NCBI GenBank assembly: GCA_041228345.1
Contig: CP166131.1
Coordinates: forward strand, 992,001-1,056,000
DNA: 64,000 nt
Direction of reading: 5' to 3'
Origin: Alphaproteobacteria bacterium LSUCC0396
Lineage (GTDB): Bacteria; Pseudomonadota; Alphaproteobacteria; Puniceispirillales; Puniceispirillaceae
Shown: in pieces, positions 34,316-43,512 of the stretch
How positions within the stretch are numbered: position 1 is the first letter of the stretch
How the letters are laid out: every line of letters begins with the position of its first letter
Made by a program: the position numbers and the translations under genes
The notes under the pieces: generated by a model
Seen by the model: the letters and a program-made list of their open reading frames with translations, nothing else
What the model was told of the DNA's origin: nothing
Databases searched by the model: none

Positions 34316-35503
34316 TTATCCAGCGACGAGGTTTGCGGTTTTCATATGCGTCAAAAGCCGATCAAGAAACCCCAGCCCTTCAGCCAATGCGGCAATTTCG
34401 ATATATTCATCGGGCTGATGCATCTGTGCCATACCGCCCGGGCCAAACACGATCGTCTCGATGCCTGCCGCCTGAAAATGCCCGCCATCGGTGCCAAACG
34501 ACACAACATCCGGGCGCTCGTTTGTCCACAGGCGCGACACCAGATTGGCAGCTGGTGACTGCGGCCGCGCCTGCAATCCCGGACACCATGACTCGACAAT
34601 CAAATCAATTCCGGCACCGGCGTGGATGGCTTGCATCTCCGGAACGAGTTCGTGATCGATATAGCGCTGGATCTCGGCCAAAATTTCATAAGGATCATCT
34701 TCGGGCAAGGGCCGTATTTCCCACAAGAAACGGCAATGATCGGCGATAATATTGCGCGCTTCACCGCCGTCAATCCGGCCAACCGAAATGGTGGTATAGG
34801 GCGGTGAGAACGGCGTGTCATGGCGCGGATGCGCCGCCAAATATCGCGCCTTTTCCTCGAGATGGCTGATCAGGCGCGCCGCATAATAAAGCGTATTCAC
34901 CTTGCCGCGTGGATCGGACGCATGACCGGCGGTTCCGCGCAATTCGGCAATCATTTCCAGCCCGCCCTTATGGCCAACAAAAGGCTTCATTCCCGTTGGC
35001 TCGCCGATGACCGCAATCGCTGGTCGCACCCCAAGCCAGCTCAGCAATGCCGGCATTTGGGCAGCACCGAAACTGCCCACCTCCTCATCAAAGGTGAAGG
35101 CGAAATGCACCGGTATGGCAAGATCACTGGCAGCGGCCTGAAAATCGGGCACCATCGCCAGCGCGAGCGCCAAAAACCCTTTCATATCGACCGCACCGCG
35201 CCCGTAAAGCCGCCCGTCTTGTTTGTGCAAAACAAACGGATCACGCGACCAGCCGGCCGGATTTGCGGGCACGACATCCAGATGCCCCGATAGCAGAATA
35301 CCGCCCTCAATTTCTGGGCCAATGCTGGCAAAAAGGTTGAACCTCTTGCCATCCTCATGCGGATCAAGGTGAACGCTGACACCATGCCCCTCAAGATAGG
35401 TTTTTATATAGCCAACGATATCATCATTTGGCTGGCCGCTGATCGACGCAAAGCCAACCAGATCAGCCAATAGCGCCTCAACAGCGCCAAGCCGGTCGAT
35501 CAC
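34316..35503 (-). CDS. M20-family deacylase, acetylornithine deacetylase-like (ArgE)
   Basis: A 395-residue zinc peptidase-fold deacylase. Metal and catalytic motifs are LLSGHLDVVP, YGRGAVDMKGF, FTFDEEVGSFG and a C-terminal VSFGTDGGHF. The ArgE type removes acetyl from N-acetylornithine. Here it directly follows (4-bp overlap) a DoeA-like ectoine hydrolase, whose product is N-acetyl-diaminobutyrate, so it may play the DoeB role with an unrelated fold. Arginine synthesis is the alternative. No arg genes are nearby. Confidence 0.8.
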   Translation of the reverse strand: MIDRLGAVEALLADLVGFASISGQPNDDIVGYIKTYLEGHGVSVHLDPHEDGKRFNLFASIGPEIEGGILLSGHLDVVPANPAGWSRDPFVLHKQDGRLYGRGAVDMKGFLALALAMVPDFQAAASDLAIPVHFAFTFDEEVGSFGAAQMPALLSWLGVRPAIAVIGEPTGMKPFVGHKGGLEMIAELRGTAGHASDPRGKVNTLYYAARLISHLEEKARYLAAHPRHDTPFSPPYTTISVGRIDGGEARNIIADHCRFLWEIRPLPEDDPYEILAEIQRYIDHELVPEMQAIHAGAGIDLIVESWCPGLQARPQSPAANLVSRLWTNERPDVVSFGTDGGHFQAAGIETIVFGPGGMAQMHQPDEYIEIAALAEGLGFLDRLLTHMKTANLVAG

Positions 35504-36675
35504 GATTGCACCAGATGGACGTGCTGCGGAAAATTAGCCAGCCGGTCACAATTACTGCGTGTCACGTGCAGGGTCTCGCTAAGCTCCATGCCCCAGCCAT
35601 CCATCCACATCCCAAGGATGATATGCACAACCGCATTTTCCGGCACCGGCACCGCCTCGCCCGGACGAAAACTAAGCGTATGCTCGCCCCAATCTGGTGC
35701 ATAGGCGGCACCGATGGAATAGCCAATGCGGCTTTTCTTTTCGAGCCCATAACGATCCAGTACCTTTTGCCATGCAGCGTGAACGTCACCAGCAAGCACA
35801 TCCGCCCGTAACGCATCCATCACCGCGTTCATTCCTTCTTCAACCGCCTTGGCGGTATCGATAAGCAGTTGTGACGGCTTGCCAAGATGCACCGTTCGCG
35901 CCAGCCCGACATTATAGCGTTTGCGGCAACCACCCAGCTCAAATGCAACTGTTTGACCAGCCTCAAGCGGCGTATCATTCCACATGGGATGCGCGGTCGA
36001 CGCGGCCTCACCCGCCAAAATCAATGGATGGATCGCGGTCTGGTCACCGCCAAATTCGGGTGTACCGCGAATTTGTGCCGCAACCACATCAGCCATCAAA
36101 TCGCATTGCCGCACACCGGGTCTGGCCCCGTCCCATGCCGTCTGCATGGCAATCTCGGCGATCCTTGCAGCCTCACGCATTGTCGCTATTTCGGCTTCGC
36201 TTTTGACCAGCCGCACCCAGTTGACCAGCAGGTCAGCATCAACCCAGTCCACCTTTGGCAGACCATCGCGCAAATATTCCAGCGCTCGCGGTGACAAATA
36301 ATAAACGTCACTCTCATAGCCAATCTTTGCCGCATCGAAACCGGCATCTGCCAGCCACCCAGCCAGAAATGCCGCCGGATGCGTATCGGCACGCTGGACC
36401 AGCGTTTCGGGGTAGGGAATGATTTGTTCAGGCGTCAGATAGGTGGTAAAGCGCGCCGCTCCTGCATCCATATCCCGGCCAAGCCAGAACGGGCCTCGAT
36501 CAAGATCGACAAGCATCATTTGCGGTGTATAGAACGACCACGCATCATAGCCACATAGCCAATTGATATTCGATGGATCGCCAAGGATCAGCGCATCAAG
36601 GCCGCGCGCGCGCATCACCTCACGCACCCGCCGCAAACGCTGATCATATTCCGCTTTTAAAAACGCCGGTGCCAT
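35500..36675 (-). CDS. doeA: M24-family (creatinase fold) hydrolase, DoeA-like ectoine hydrolase
   Basis: A 391-residue pita-bread-fold protein. The N-terminal creatinase domain (about residues 10-150, SNINWLCGYDAWSFYTPQ) precedes the catalytic domain. Where metal aminopeptidases have two Asp ligands, this has FELGGCRKRYNVGLARTVHLG, so it should not bind metals. That, and the C-terminal PDWGEHTLSFRPG..GMWMDGWGMELSE stretch, match ectoine hydrolase DoeA/EutD, which opens ectoine to N-acetyl-diaminobutyrate. Start ATG 36675 has CACAGGAGACAGT before it. ATGs at 36693 and 36705 are weaker. Creatinase is a less likely alternative. No ectoine transporter is in the window. Confidence 0.78.
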   Translation of the reverse strand: MAPAFLKAEYDQRLRRVREVMRARGLDALILGDPSNINWLCGYDAWSFYTPQMMLVDLDRGPFWLGRDMDAGAARFTTYLTPEQIIPYPETLVQRADTHPAAFLAGWLADAGFDAAKIGYESDVYYLSPRALEYLRDGLPKVDWVDADLLVNWVRLVKSEAEIATMREAARIAEIAMQTAWDGARPGVRQCDLMADVVAAQIRGTPEFGGDQTAIHPLILAGEAASTAHPMWNDTPLEAGQTVAFELGGCRKRYNVGLARTVHLGKPSQLLIDTAKAVEEGMNAVMDALRADVLAGDVHAAWQKVLDRYGLEKKSRIGYSIGAAYAPDWGEHTLSFRPGEAVPVPENAVVHIILGMWMDGWGMELSETLHVTRSNCDRLANFPQHVHLVQS

Positions 36676-36717
36676 ACTGTCTCCTGTGCTCATGTGCCCC
36701 TTCATGCGCTCATGTGG

Positions 36718-37665
36718 CTAGCTTCGATATACCACTCCCGGGCATATACATAACATTTCGTAAAGCAGGTTCGCCGCCAAAAGCGCGGTGTTACCATCCT
36801 TGTCATAGGGCGGCGACACCTCAACAAGATCACCACCAACCAGATTAAGCCCCCGACAGCCACGAATAATTTCCAGCGCCTGCACCGTTGTCAGCCCACC
36901 AAATTCAGGCGTTCCAGTTCCGGGTGCATAGGCTGGATCGAGGGCATCAATATCAAAGCTAAGATAGGTTGGCTGCGCCCCAAGCCGGTCTTTGACATCC
37001 TGCATCAACGGGCTTGCCGATTTATGCCACAGCTCTTCGGCTTGAATAACGGTAAAGCCCTGATCGCGCGACCAGTCAAAATCCTCAGCCGCATAGCCGG
37101 TACCGCGAAGCCCAATCTGAAAACTGCGTGCAGTATCAATCAAATTTTCCTCGACCGCACGGCGAAACGGTGTGCCGTGGGCAATCGCCTCGCCAAACAT
37201 ATGCTCATTGACATCGGCATGGGCGTCGATATGCAGCAGGGCAACCGGCCCGTGCTTTTTTGCCATTGCCCGCAAAATCGGCAATGTCAGCGTATGATCG
37301 CCGCCCATTGTCAGCGGAATAACATCATGCAGCAGCATCGCATCGAAATAGGCTTCAATGCGGCGAACCGAGTCTTTTAGATCAAAAATATTAATGGGCA
37401 CATCACCAAGATCAGCAACCATTAAACTGTCGAACGGCGCGGCACGGCTAGCCATATTATAGGGACGAAGCAAAACCGATTCGGCCCGTATCTGTTTTGG
37501 CCCAAAGCGTGTTCCCGACCGGTTTGACGTGCCAATATCTATCGGTATGCCAACAAAACAAACATCCAGACCGGCCGCATTTTCAGCAGCAGGCAATCGC
37601 ATCATCGTGCCAGGGCCGGCAAAGCGCGGCATTTCATTGCCGCCAAGGGGCTGGTTTTTTGCCAT
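36718..37665 (-). CDS. Agmatinase/ureohydrolase family enzyme, copy 2 (guanidino-acid hydrolase type)
   Basis: A 315-residue binuclear-metal ureohydrolase. Motifs are MGGDHTLTLP, HIDAHADVNEHM and SFDIDALDPAYAPGTGTPE. The N-terminal part (NEMPRFAGPGTMMRLP) resembles guanidinobutyrase/guanidinopropionase-type enzymes more than agmatinase. The start ATG 37665 shares one base with the frmA stop (TGATG), so the two are coupled. Substrate could be a guanidino acid or agmatine. It is only distantly like copy 1 at 5424. Confidence 0.8.
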   Translation of the reverse strand: MAKNQPLGGNEMPRFAGPGTMMRLPAAENAAGLDVCFVGIPIDIGTSNRSGTRFGPKQIRAESVLLRPYNMASRAAPFDSLMVADLGDVPINIFDLKDSVRRIEAYFDAMLLHDVIPLTMGGDHTLTLPILRAMAKKHGPVALLHIDAHADVNEHMFGEAIAHGTPFRRAVEENLIDTARSFQIGLRGTGYAAEDFDWSRDQGFTVIQAEELWHKSASPLMQDVKDRLGAQPTYLSFDIDALDPAYAPGTGTPEFGGLTTVQALEIIRGCRGLNLVGGDLVEVSPPYDKDGNTALLAANLLYEMLCICPGVVYRS

Positions 37666-38774
37666 CAATAAATCACCACCGAACGGATAGACTCGCCCGC
37701 ATGCATCAGATCAAAGCCCTTGTTAATTTCATCAAGCGACAATTTATGGGTGATCATCATATCAATATCAATTTTGCCATCCATGTACCAATCGACAATT
37801 TTTGGAACATCCGTGCGGCCACGTGCCCCGCCAAAAGCCGTCCCCCGCCAACTGCGCCCAGTCACCAGCTGGAACGGACGCGTGCTAATTTCCTGACCTG
37901 CGCCAGCAACGCCAATGATAATCGACTCGCCCCAACCCTTATGCGCACATTCCAGCGCCTGACGCATTACCTCGACATTGCCGATACATTCAAACGAATA
38001 ATCAGCCCCGCCACCGGTCAATTCGACAAGATGGCCGACAAGGTCGCCTTTGATCTGGCCGGGATTTACAAAATGCGTCATACCAAATTTTTCGCCCCAC
38101 GCCTTTTTGCCGTCATTCATATCAACGCCAACGATCATCCGCGCGCCAATCATGCGCAGACCCTGAATCACATTCAGCCCGATACCGCCAAGCCCGAACA
38201 CAACGGCAACACAGCCCGGCTCGGCCTTGGCGGTGTTGATCACCGCGCCAATGCCGGTTGTGACACCGCAGCCGATATAGCAAATCTTGTCAAACGGCGC
38301 CGCCGGATTTACTTTGGCCAGCGCAATTTCCGGCAGAACGGTAAAATTGGAAAAGGTTGATGTGCCCATATAATGCAGGATCGGCTTGCCCTTGATGGAA
38401 AACCGGCTCGTGCCATCGGGCATCAGGCCCTGACCTTGGGTGGTGCGGATCGCCTGACAAAGGTTTGTTTTCGGATGCAGACAATACTCACATTCACGGC
38501 ATTCCGGCGTATATAGCGGGATCACATGATCGCCCACCGAAACGCTGGTAACGCCCGCCCCGATCTCGCGGACGATACCGGCACCTTCATGGCCCAGAAT
38601 TGCCGGAAACAGGCCTTCTGGATCAGCCCCGGATCGGGTGAATTCATCCGTATGACAAATGCCGGTTGCCATGATCTCGACAAGCACTTCGCCAGCGCGC
38701 GGCCCGTCAAGATCGACCTCCATAATTTCCAACGGCTTGCCCGCGGCAAGCGCAACTGCTGCACGTGTCTTCAT
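37665..38774 (-). CDS. frmA: S-(hydroxymethyl)glutathione dehydrogenase / class III alcohol dehydrogenase
   Basis: A 369-residue zinc alcohol dehydrogenase of class III, which oxidises the formaldehyde-glutathione adduct with NAD+. Catalytic zinc ligands lie in ATGICHTDE and GHEGAGIV. The structural zinc cluster is [15 protein letters not shown]. The NAD motif is [14 protein letters not shown]. Head of a five-gene operon (ureohydrolase, DoeA-like, ArgE-like, EamA). The divergent amidase gene starts 159 bp away. Confidence 0.93.
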   Translation of the reverse strand: MKTRAAVALAAGKPLEIMEVDLDGPRAGEVLVEIMATGICHTDEFTRSGADPEGLFPAILGHEGAGIVREIGAGVTSVSVGDHVIPLYTPECRECEYCLHPKTNLCQAIRTTQGQGLMPDGTSRFSIKGKPILHYMGTSTFSNFTVLPEIALAKVNPAAPFDKICYIGCGVTTGIGAVINTAKAEPGCVAVVFGLGGIGLNVIQGLRMIGARMIVGVDMNDGKKAWGEKFGMTHFVNPGQIKGDLVGHLVELTGGGADYSFECIGNVEVMRQALECAHKGWGESIIIGVAGAGQEISTRPFQLVTGRSWRGTAFGGARGRTDVPKIVDWYMDGKIDIDMMITHKLSLDEINKGFDLMHAGESIRSVVIY

Positions 38775-38932
38775 AATAGCCCCCTCGCCAGTTCACCCTG
38801 ACCGGTCTGATTTCATCTCTTGCTTGCCAAAACGATGGCATAATAAACTTGCCAAGTTCAAGTCTGATTAACACCAGCCCAACATTGGAAAAAACCGCGT
38901 GATTTTTCACCGCAACAAAGACATAATTTGCC

Positions 38933-40294
38933 ATGACCTATTTATTAAAAGACCTAGCCGCCCAGCTTGCAACCGGATCAATTCGCGCCCGTGCGCTGGT
39001 CGAAGACTGCCTTGCCGCCATCGACCAGCCTGATGGCGAGGGTGCCAGCAGCTTTATCGAAACCTACCATGACCGCGCCCGTAATGAGGCCGATGCGGTC
39101 GACCATGCGCGAAAACAAGGCTGGAGCCTGCCTGTATTTGCCGGCATTCCGCTATCGGTCAAGGATCTGTTTGATGAAGCTGGCATGGTCACCAGATCAG
39201 GCTCAAAGGTGCTAAAAGACGCCGCACCTGCTAGCAGTGATGCAACGGTTCTGGCGCGTTTAAAGGCGGCCGGCTTTATTGTCATTGGCCGCACCAATAT
39301 GACCGAGTTTGCCTTTTCCGGCCTTGGCACAAATGCGCATTATGGTGACCCACGTTGCCCGTTTGAACGCGACACTAAAAACCGATCAAATGGGCGGGTT
39401 GCCGGCGGATCATCGTCGGGCAGCGCGGTCTCGATTAGTGATGGCATGGCACCAGCAACGATCGGATCGGACACTGGCGGATCGACCCGAGCGCCCGCCG
39501 CCTTTTGCGGCATTGTTGGCCTAAAGCCCACCACAACCCGTATGCCGTCACACGGTGTTTTTCCGCTATCACGCTTATTTGATGCCGCTGGGCCGATGGC
39601 AAATAGCGTATCTTGTTGCGCCATTCTTGACAGTTTGATGGCAGGTGGCACTGGCGAGGAAGATGCCCCTTTTGCCGTAAAGGGTTTGCGACTTGCCTTG
39701 CCAAAAGGCTATCTGTTTGAAGACCTCGATCCCCATGTTGCCAAGAGCTTTGCTGCCGCCATTGACCGGCTGTCTGCGGCGGGGGCAAATATTGTCGATA
39801 TATCGCTTGCCGAGATCGAGGCCATGCGGCCAAGCAATAATACCAAAAGCATTGTTGCCGCCGAGGCATATCAGATACATAAAGCCCGCCTTGAGGCAGG
39901 AATGGGTAAAGATTACGATCCGTTTATCGCCTTTCGCCTAGACGGCGGCAAAAACATCCTAGCAAGCGAATATATCGACATGATCGAAACGCGCAAAGCT
40001 GTTTGGCAGTCAGTTCAGACAGCCGTTCGTGGCTATGATGCGTTGGTGCTACCAACCTCACCAATCCTGCCACCGGCTTTATCCAGCCTTCCCGATATCG
40101 AGTCGAAAATTACCCAAAGCGCCCGATGCCTTCGCAATACGGCAATATCCAACTATCTTGACCGTCCAACGATCACCATCCCCTGTCATGCGGCGGGTAG
40201 TGGACCTGTCGGGCTGTCACTGATCGGATCACGCCACCATGACCGCAGATTACTCGCGATAGCCGCCGCAGTTGAGGCAATCATCCGCGGATAG
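38933..40294 (+). CDS. Amidase-signature family hydrolase
   Basis: A 453-residue amidase. The Ser-cisSer-Lys triad is visible: Lys in PLSVKDLFDE, cis-Ser in GGSSSGSAVS, nucleophile in SDTGGSTRAPAAFCG. It resembles AtzF/GatA-like stand-alone amidases. No gatB or gatC is near, so it is not the tRNA amidotransferase. Divergent from the frmA operon, so it may serve the same nitrogen-compound pathway. Substrate unknown. Confidence 0.85.
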   Translation: MTYLLKDLAAQLATGSIRARALVEDCLAAIDQPDGEGASSFIETYHDRARNEADAVDHARKQGWSLPVFAGIPLSVKDLFDEAGMVTRSGSKVLKDAAPASSDATVLARLKAAGFIVIGRTNMTEFAFSGLGTNAHYGDPRCPFERDTKNRSNGRVAGGSSSGSAVSISDGMAPATIGSDTGGSTRAPAAFCGIVGLKPTTTRMPSHGVFPLSRLFDAAGPMANSVSCCAILDSLMAGGTGEEDAPFAVKGLRLALPKGYLFEDLDPHVAKSFAAAIDRLSAAGANIVDISLAEIEAMRPSNNTKSIVAAEAYQIHKARLEAGMGKDYDPFIAFRLDGGKNILASEYIDMIETRKAVWQSVQTAVRGYDALVLPTSPILPPALSSLPDIESKITQSARCLRNTAISNYLDRPTITIPCHAAGSGPVGLSLIGSRHHDRRLLAIAAAVEAIIRG

Positions 40295-40305
40295 ATTTCC
40301 CGGTG

Positions 40306-40396
40306 CATCCTATCTGGGCATCCTATCTGGGCATCCTATCTGGGCATCCTATCTGGGCATCCTATCTGGGCGTCCTATCTGGGCGCATTATTTGGG
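40306..40396. repeat. 13-bp tandem repeat, seven copies
   Basis: Five identical copies of CATCCTATCTGGG are followed by CGTCCTATCTGGG and CGCATTATTTGGG. They occupy nearly all of the 107-bp convergent gap between the amidase and the RND pump gene. On the other strand the unit contains CAGATA, as does the 13-bp unit at 3778. Confidence 0.96.
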
Positions 40397-40401
40397 CGGG
40401 G

Positions 40402-43400
40402 TCAGGCCAATCGGGGGCGGCGCAGAATAAAGCGCACCCCATTGCCGATCTGGCGCGGGACAGTTTCGCCAAGAACCAGCATTGACGGCGTCGCCACCAA
40501 CGTCAGGACAGTGGCAAAGGTCAGACCACCTGCAATGGTACTAGACAGCTGTGTCCACCATTGTGACGACGGCGCGCCAACCAGAATTTCACGATCAACC
40601 AGAATAATCGTCATCTCAAACACCATCGGGATCAGCCCAAGAATGGTCGTTACCGCGGTCAGGATTACCGGCCGAAAGCGAACCAGTCCAGACCGGAACG
40701 CCGCTTCGGTCGCGCTATAGCCGCGGCTTCGATATTCGTTAAACGTGTCGATCAGCACGATATTATTATTCACCACAATACCGGCAAGCGCGATCACGCC
40801 TAGCCCCGACATAACAATGCCAAACGGACGGCTGGTGACCCACAGTCCCAAAAACACACCACCAGTCGACAGGATAATGGCCGACATCGTTACAATCGCC
40901 TGCCAGCCAGAATTGAACTGGACCATTAACACGATCACCATCAGCAGCATCGAAATGCCAAATGCCGTACCAAGAAAGCTCTGGGTTTCGGCAATATCCT
41001 CGTCCTCACCGCCAAATTGCACATCAACCGCACCCTTTACCGGGGTTTCGGCCAGTGACTGGCGCAGCTTATTGATCAGATCAACCGGCAGCAATCCGCT
41101 TTCGACACTGGCATTAATATACATATAGCGCTGGCCGTCCTTGCGCTCGATATCACCGCCTTTAACCCGTGGCTCAAGACTGGCGAAAACTGACAAGGGC
41201 ACATATGAGCCGTCAACCGTTGGAACGCGTAATTCCTTTAGCCGGTCAAGATTGCGCTGATCACCCATAAAGCGCATCACCACATCCAGTTCATCTTCGG
41301 AATCATCTGGCCGGTAATCAGAAATGCGCATACCGCGGGTCAGCATCTTGATCATCATGCCAAGACCCGAGATCGACACACCATGACGGCTGGCCGCATC
41401 GCGGTCGGTTACAAGCGACCATTCGGTACCCGGCAAGGGGCGGCTGTCAGTCACATCAACAAAACCGCCAATTTTATTCATCCGGTCAATGATATCATTC
41501 GTTGCCGCGCCGATCTCGGCAAGCGAGTTTCCGACAATATCAATGCGGATGGGCTGCGCTGATCCCGGGCCTTGCTGCTGTTTCTGGATGCTGAATTCAG
41601 CCCCGGCAAGCGGCGCAACACGGGCCCGCATTCCGTCAATCAAGACTGACGCCTTATCGCGTTCCTGCCAATCGGCAAAGACAGTGCGGATGGTACCAAC
41701 AGAATCGCGCGGGGCCTGATTTCCCGCCCCACCTGAACGAAAAGATTTGCCGTAGAAATCGCGAATCCCCGGCTGGGTTAAAATGCTGTCTTCGGTAGCT
41801 TTGACCAGAAGATCACGTTCCTTGGCCGACAGATCGCCGCGCGCCAGCACCTGAACCTGCGCCTGATCTGGTTCGATATCGGGGAAAAAGGAAACACCAA
41901 GACCGGCGGAAACATATCCGGTAAATGACACCACCATAAAGGTGATAACACTGGTCATCACAATGAATGGTCGGCGCACCGCAAATTTCAGAATCGAGCG
42001 ATAAAAACGCGGCGCCGTTGCCGAAATTGTTGCGGTATCAACCCGCCTTTTGCCAATGAACCCGCCAAGCACCGGAATGAAAATCAATGCCATCATCAGT
42101 GACGCGGTCAAAACAGCAATCACCGTCATCGGCAGATATTGCATAAATTGCCCAACGATGCCCGGCCAGAATAACAGCGGCATAAACACCATCAACGTGG
42201 TGATAGTTGACGAAATAATCGGCCATGCCATGCGCTGGGCACCAATCTTATAGGCCTCGCGCCGATCCTTGCCCATGGCGATTTGGCGGTCGGCATATTC
42301 GGTCGTGACGATCACCCCGTCAACCAGCATCCCCGCCACCAATATCAGCGAAAACAGCACAACGATATTCATCGTAATGCCAAGCGCGTTCAGCGCGGTA
42401 ATGCCAACAAAGAACGACCCCGGGATCGCCAGTCCCACAAGCGTCGCATTGCGCAGCCCAAGCATCGCCAGAACAACGACCATAACAATGATCACCGCCG
42501 CACCGACATTATTGCCAAGATCGCGTAACATATTGCGTACCTGCTTTGAGTCATCAAACAGATAGCTGACCTTTACCTCGGCACCGATTTGCGGGGCAGC
42601 TGCATCAATAATTGCGCGCGCTGCCTCAACCACTTCGATCACGTTCGAGCCGACCCGTTTGCGAACATCAAGAACGATCGCCTTTTCGCCATTCACCCGT
42701 GACCAGCCTTGGGCCTGCTGAAAGGTACGGCGCACCACAGCCACATCGCCAAACCGGATGCTGTTTCCATCCTTTGCCTTGATCGGCATATTGATCAAAT
42801 CATCAACCGATTCCAAAACGCCGGGAACCTTCACAACAAGCCGCCCGCCACCATCGTCAATCGCACCGGCCGTCACCAGTTGATTATTGTTGCGCACAAG
42901 CTGGGTTACCGCTGCCGGATCTAGGCCATAGGCCTCTATCGCTGCCGCATCGACCAGAATTTCCAGAATTTCTTTGCGGTCACCGCCAATATCAACCTTT
43001 AGAATACTGGGCAAAGCCTCCAACCGGTCTTTAATACGGCGCGCCGCCTGCACCATTTCACGTTCAGGCACAGGCCCATACAGCGCCGCCGTCAAAACCG
43101 GAAATAGCGAAAGGCTAACCTCGACAATTTTTGGTTCATCGGCATCTGGTGGCAAATCAGGCTTGGCGTCATCAACCGCCTTGCGCACATCGGCAATGGC
43201 TTGATCAATATCTTCGCCAGCGGCAAATTCCAGTGACACCGAACCGTAACCCTCGGCCGAGATTGAGGTCATCTTGTCCAGACCCTCAACCGACCGAAGC
43301 TGTTTTTCCAGTGGCTTGACCAACAGCCGTTCGGCGTCTTCAGGCGAAATGCCGTCATACGACACCGATACATAAGCAACCGGAATATCAATATCGGGTT

Positions 43401-43512
43401 TGGCTTCTTTGGGAATCTTGAAATAGGATGAAACGCCAACCGCAAACAGCATCACCATGGCAACTAGAACAGCGCCAGCGCGCGAAAATGCTGCCTCGAT
43501 GATTTGATTCAT
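40402..43512 (-). CDS. RND-family multidrug efflux transporter (AcrB-like)
   Basis: A 1036-residue inner-membrane pump with the expected 12 helices in two halves. It starts INQIIEAAFSRAGAVLVAMVMLFAVG and contains FFPDIEPDQAQVQV at the start of the second half. Proton-driven export of drugs or amphiphiles with the adaptor encoded directly upstream (4-bp overlap). It is closest to the less-studied AcrB/D/F branch with PKEAKPDIDIPVAYVS near the N terminus. No outer-membrane channel gene is in the window, so a TolC from elsewhere is needed. Confidence 0.9.
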   Translation of the reverse strand: MNQIIEAAFSRAGAVLVAMVMLFAVGVSSYFKIPKEAKPDIDIPVAYVSVSYDGISPEDAERLLVKPLEKQLRSVEGLDKMTSISAEGYGSVSLEFAAGEDIDQAIADVRKAVDDAKPDLPPDADEPKIVEVSLSLFPVLTAALYGPVPEREMVQAARRIKDRLEALPSILKVDIGGDRKEILEILVDAAAIEAYGLDPAAVTQLVRNNNQLVTAGAIDDGGGRLVVKVPGVLESVDDLINMPIKAKDGNSIRFGDVAVVRRTFQQAQGWSRVNGEKAIVLDVRKRVGSNVIEVVEAARAIIDAAAPQIGAEVKVSYLFDDSKQVRNMLRDLGNNVGAAVIIVMVVVLAMLGLRNATLVGLAIPGSFFVGITALNALGITMNIVVLFSLILVAGMLVDGVIVTTEYADRQIAMGKDRREAYKIGAQRMAWPIISSTITTLMVFMPLLFWPGIVGQFMQYLPMTVIAVLTASLMMALIFIPVLGGFIGKRRVDTATISATAPRFYRSILKFAVRRPFIVMTSVITFMVVSFTGYVSAGLGVSFFPDIEPDQAQVQVLARGDLSAKERDLLVKATEDSILTQPGIRDFYGKSFRSGGAGNQAPRDSVGTIRTVFADWQERDKASVLIDGMRARVAPLAGAEFSIQKQQQGPGSAQPIRIDIVGNSLAEIGAATNDIIDRMNKIGGFVDVTDSRPLPGTEWSLVTDRDAASRHGVSISGLGMMIKMLTRGMRISDYRPDDSEDELDVVMRFMGDQRNLDRLKELRVPTVDGSYVPLSVFASLEPRVKGGDIERKDGQRYMYINASVESGLLPVDLINKLRQSLAETPVKGAVDVQFGGEDEDIAETQSFLGTAFGISMLLMVIVLMVQFNSGWQAIVTMSAIILSTGGVFLGLWVTSRPFGIVMSGLGVIALAGIVVNNNIVLIDTFNEYRSRGYSATEAAFRSGLVRFRPVILTAVTTILGLIPMVFEMTIILVDREILVGAPSSQWWTQLSSTIAGGLTFATVLTLVATPSMLVLGETVPRQIGNGVRFILRRPRLA

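Noticed and set aside
40303-40485. Repetitive + strand frame encoding HPIWASYLG-type repeats
   Set aside because: It is a translation of the 13-bp tandem array, not a gene.
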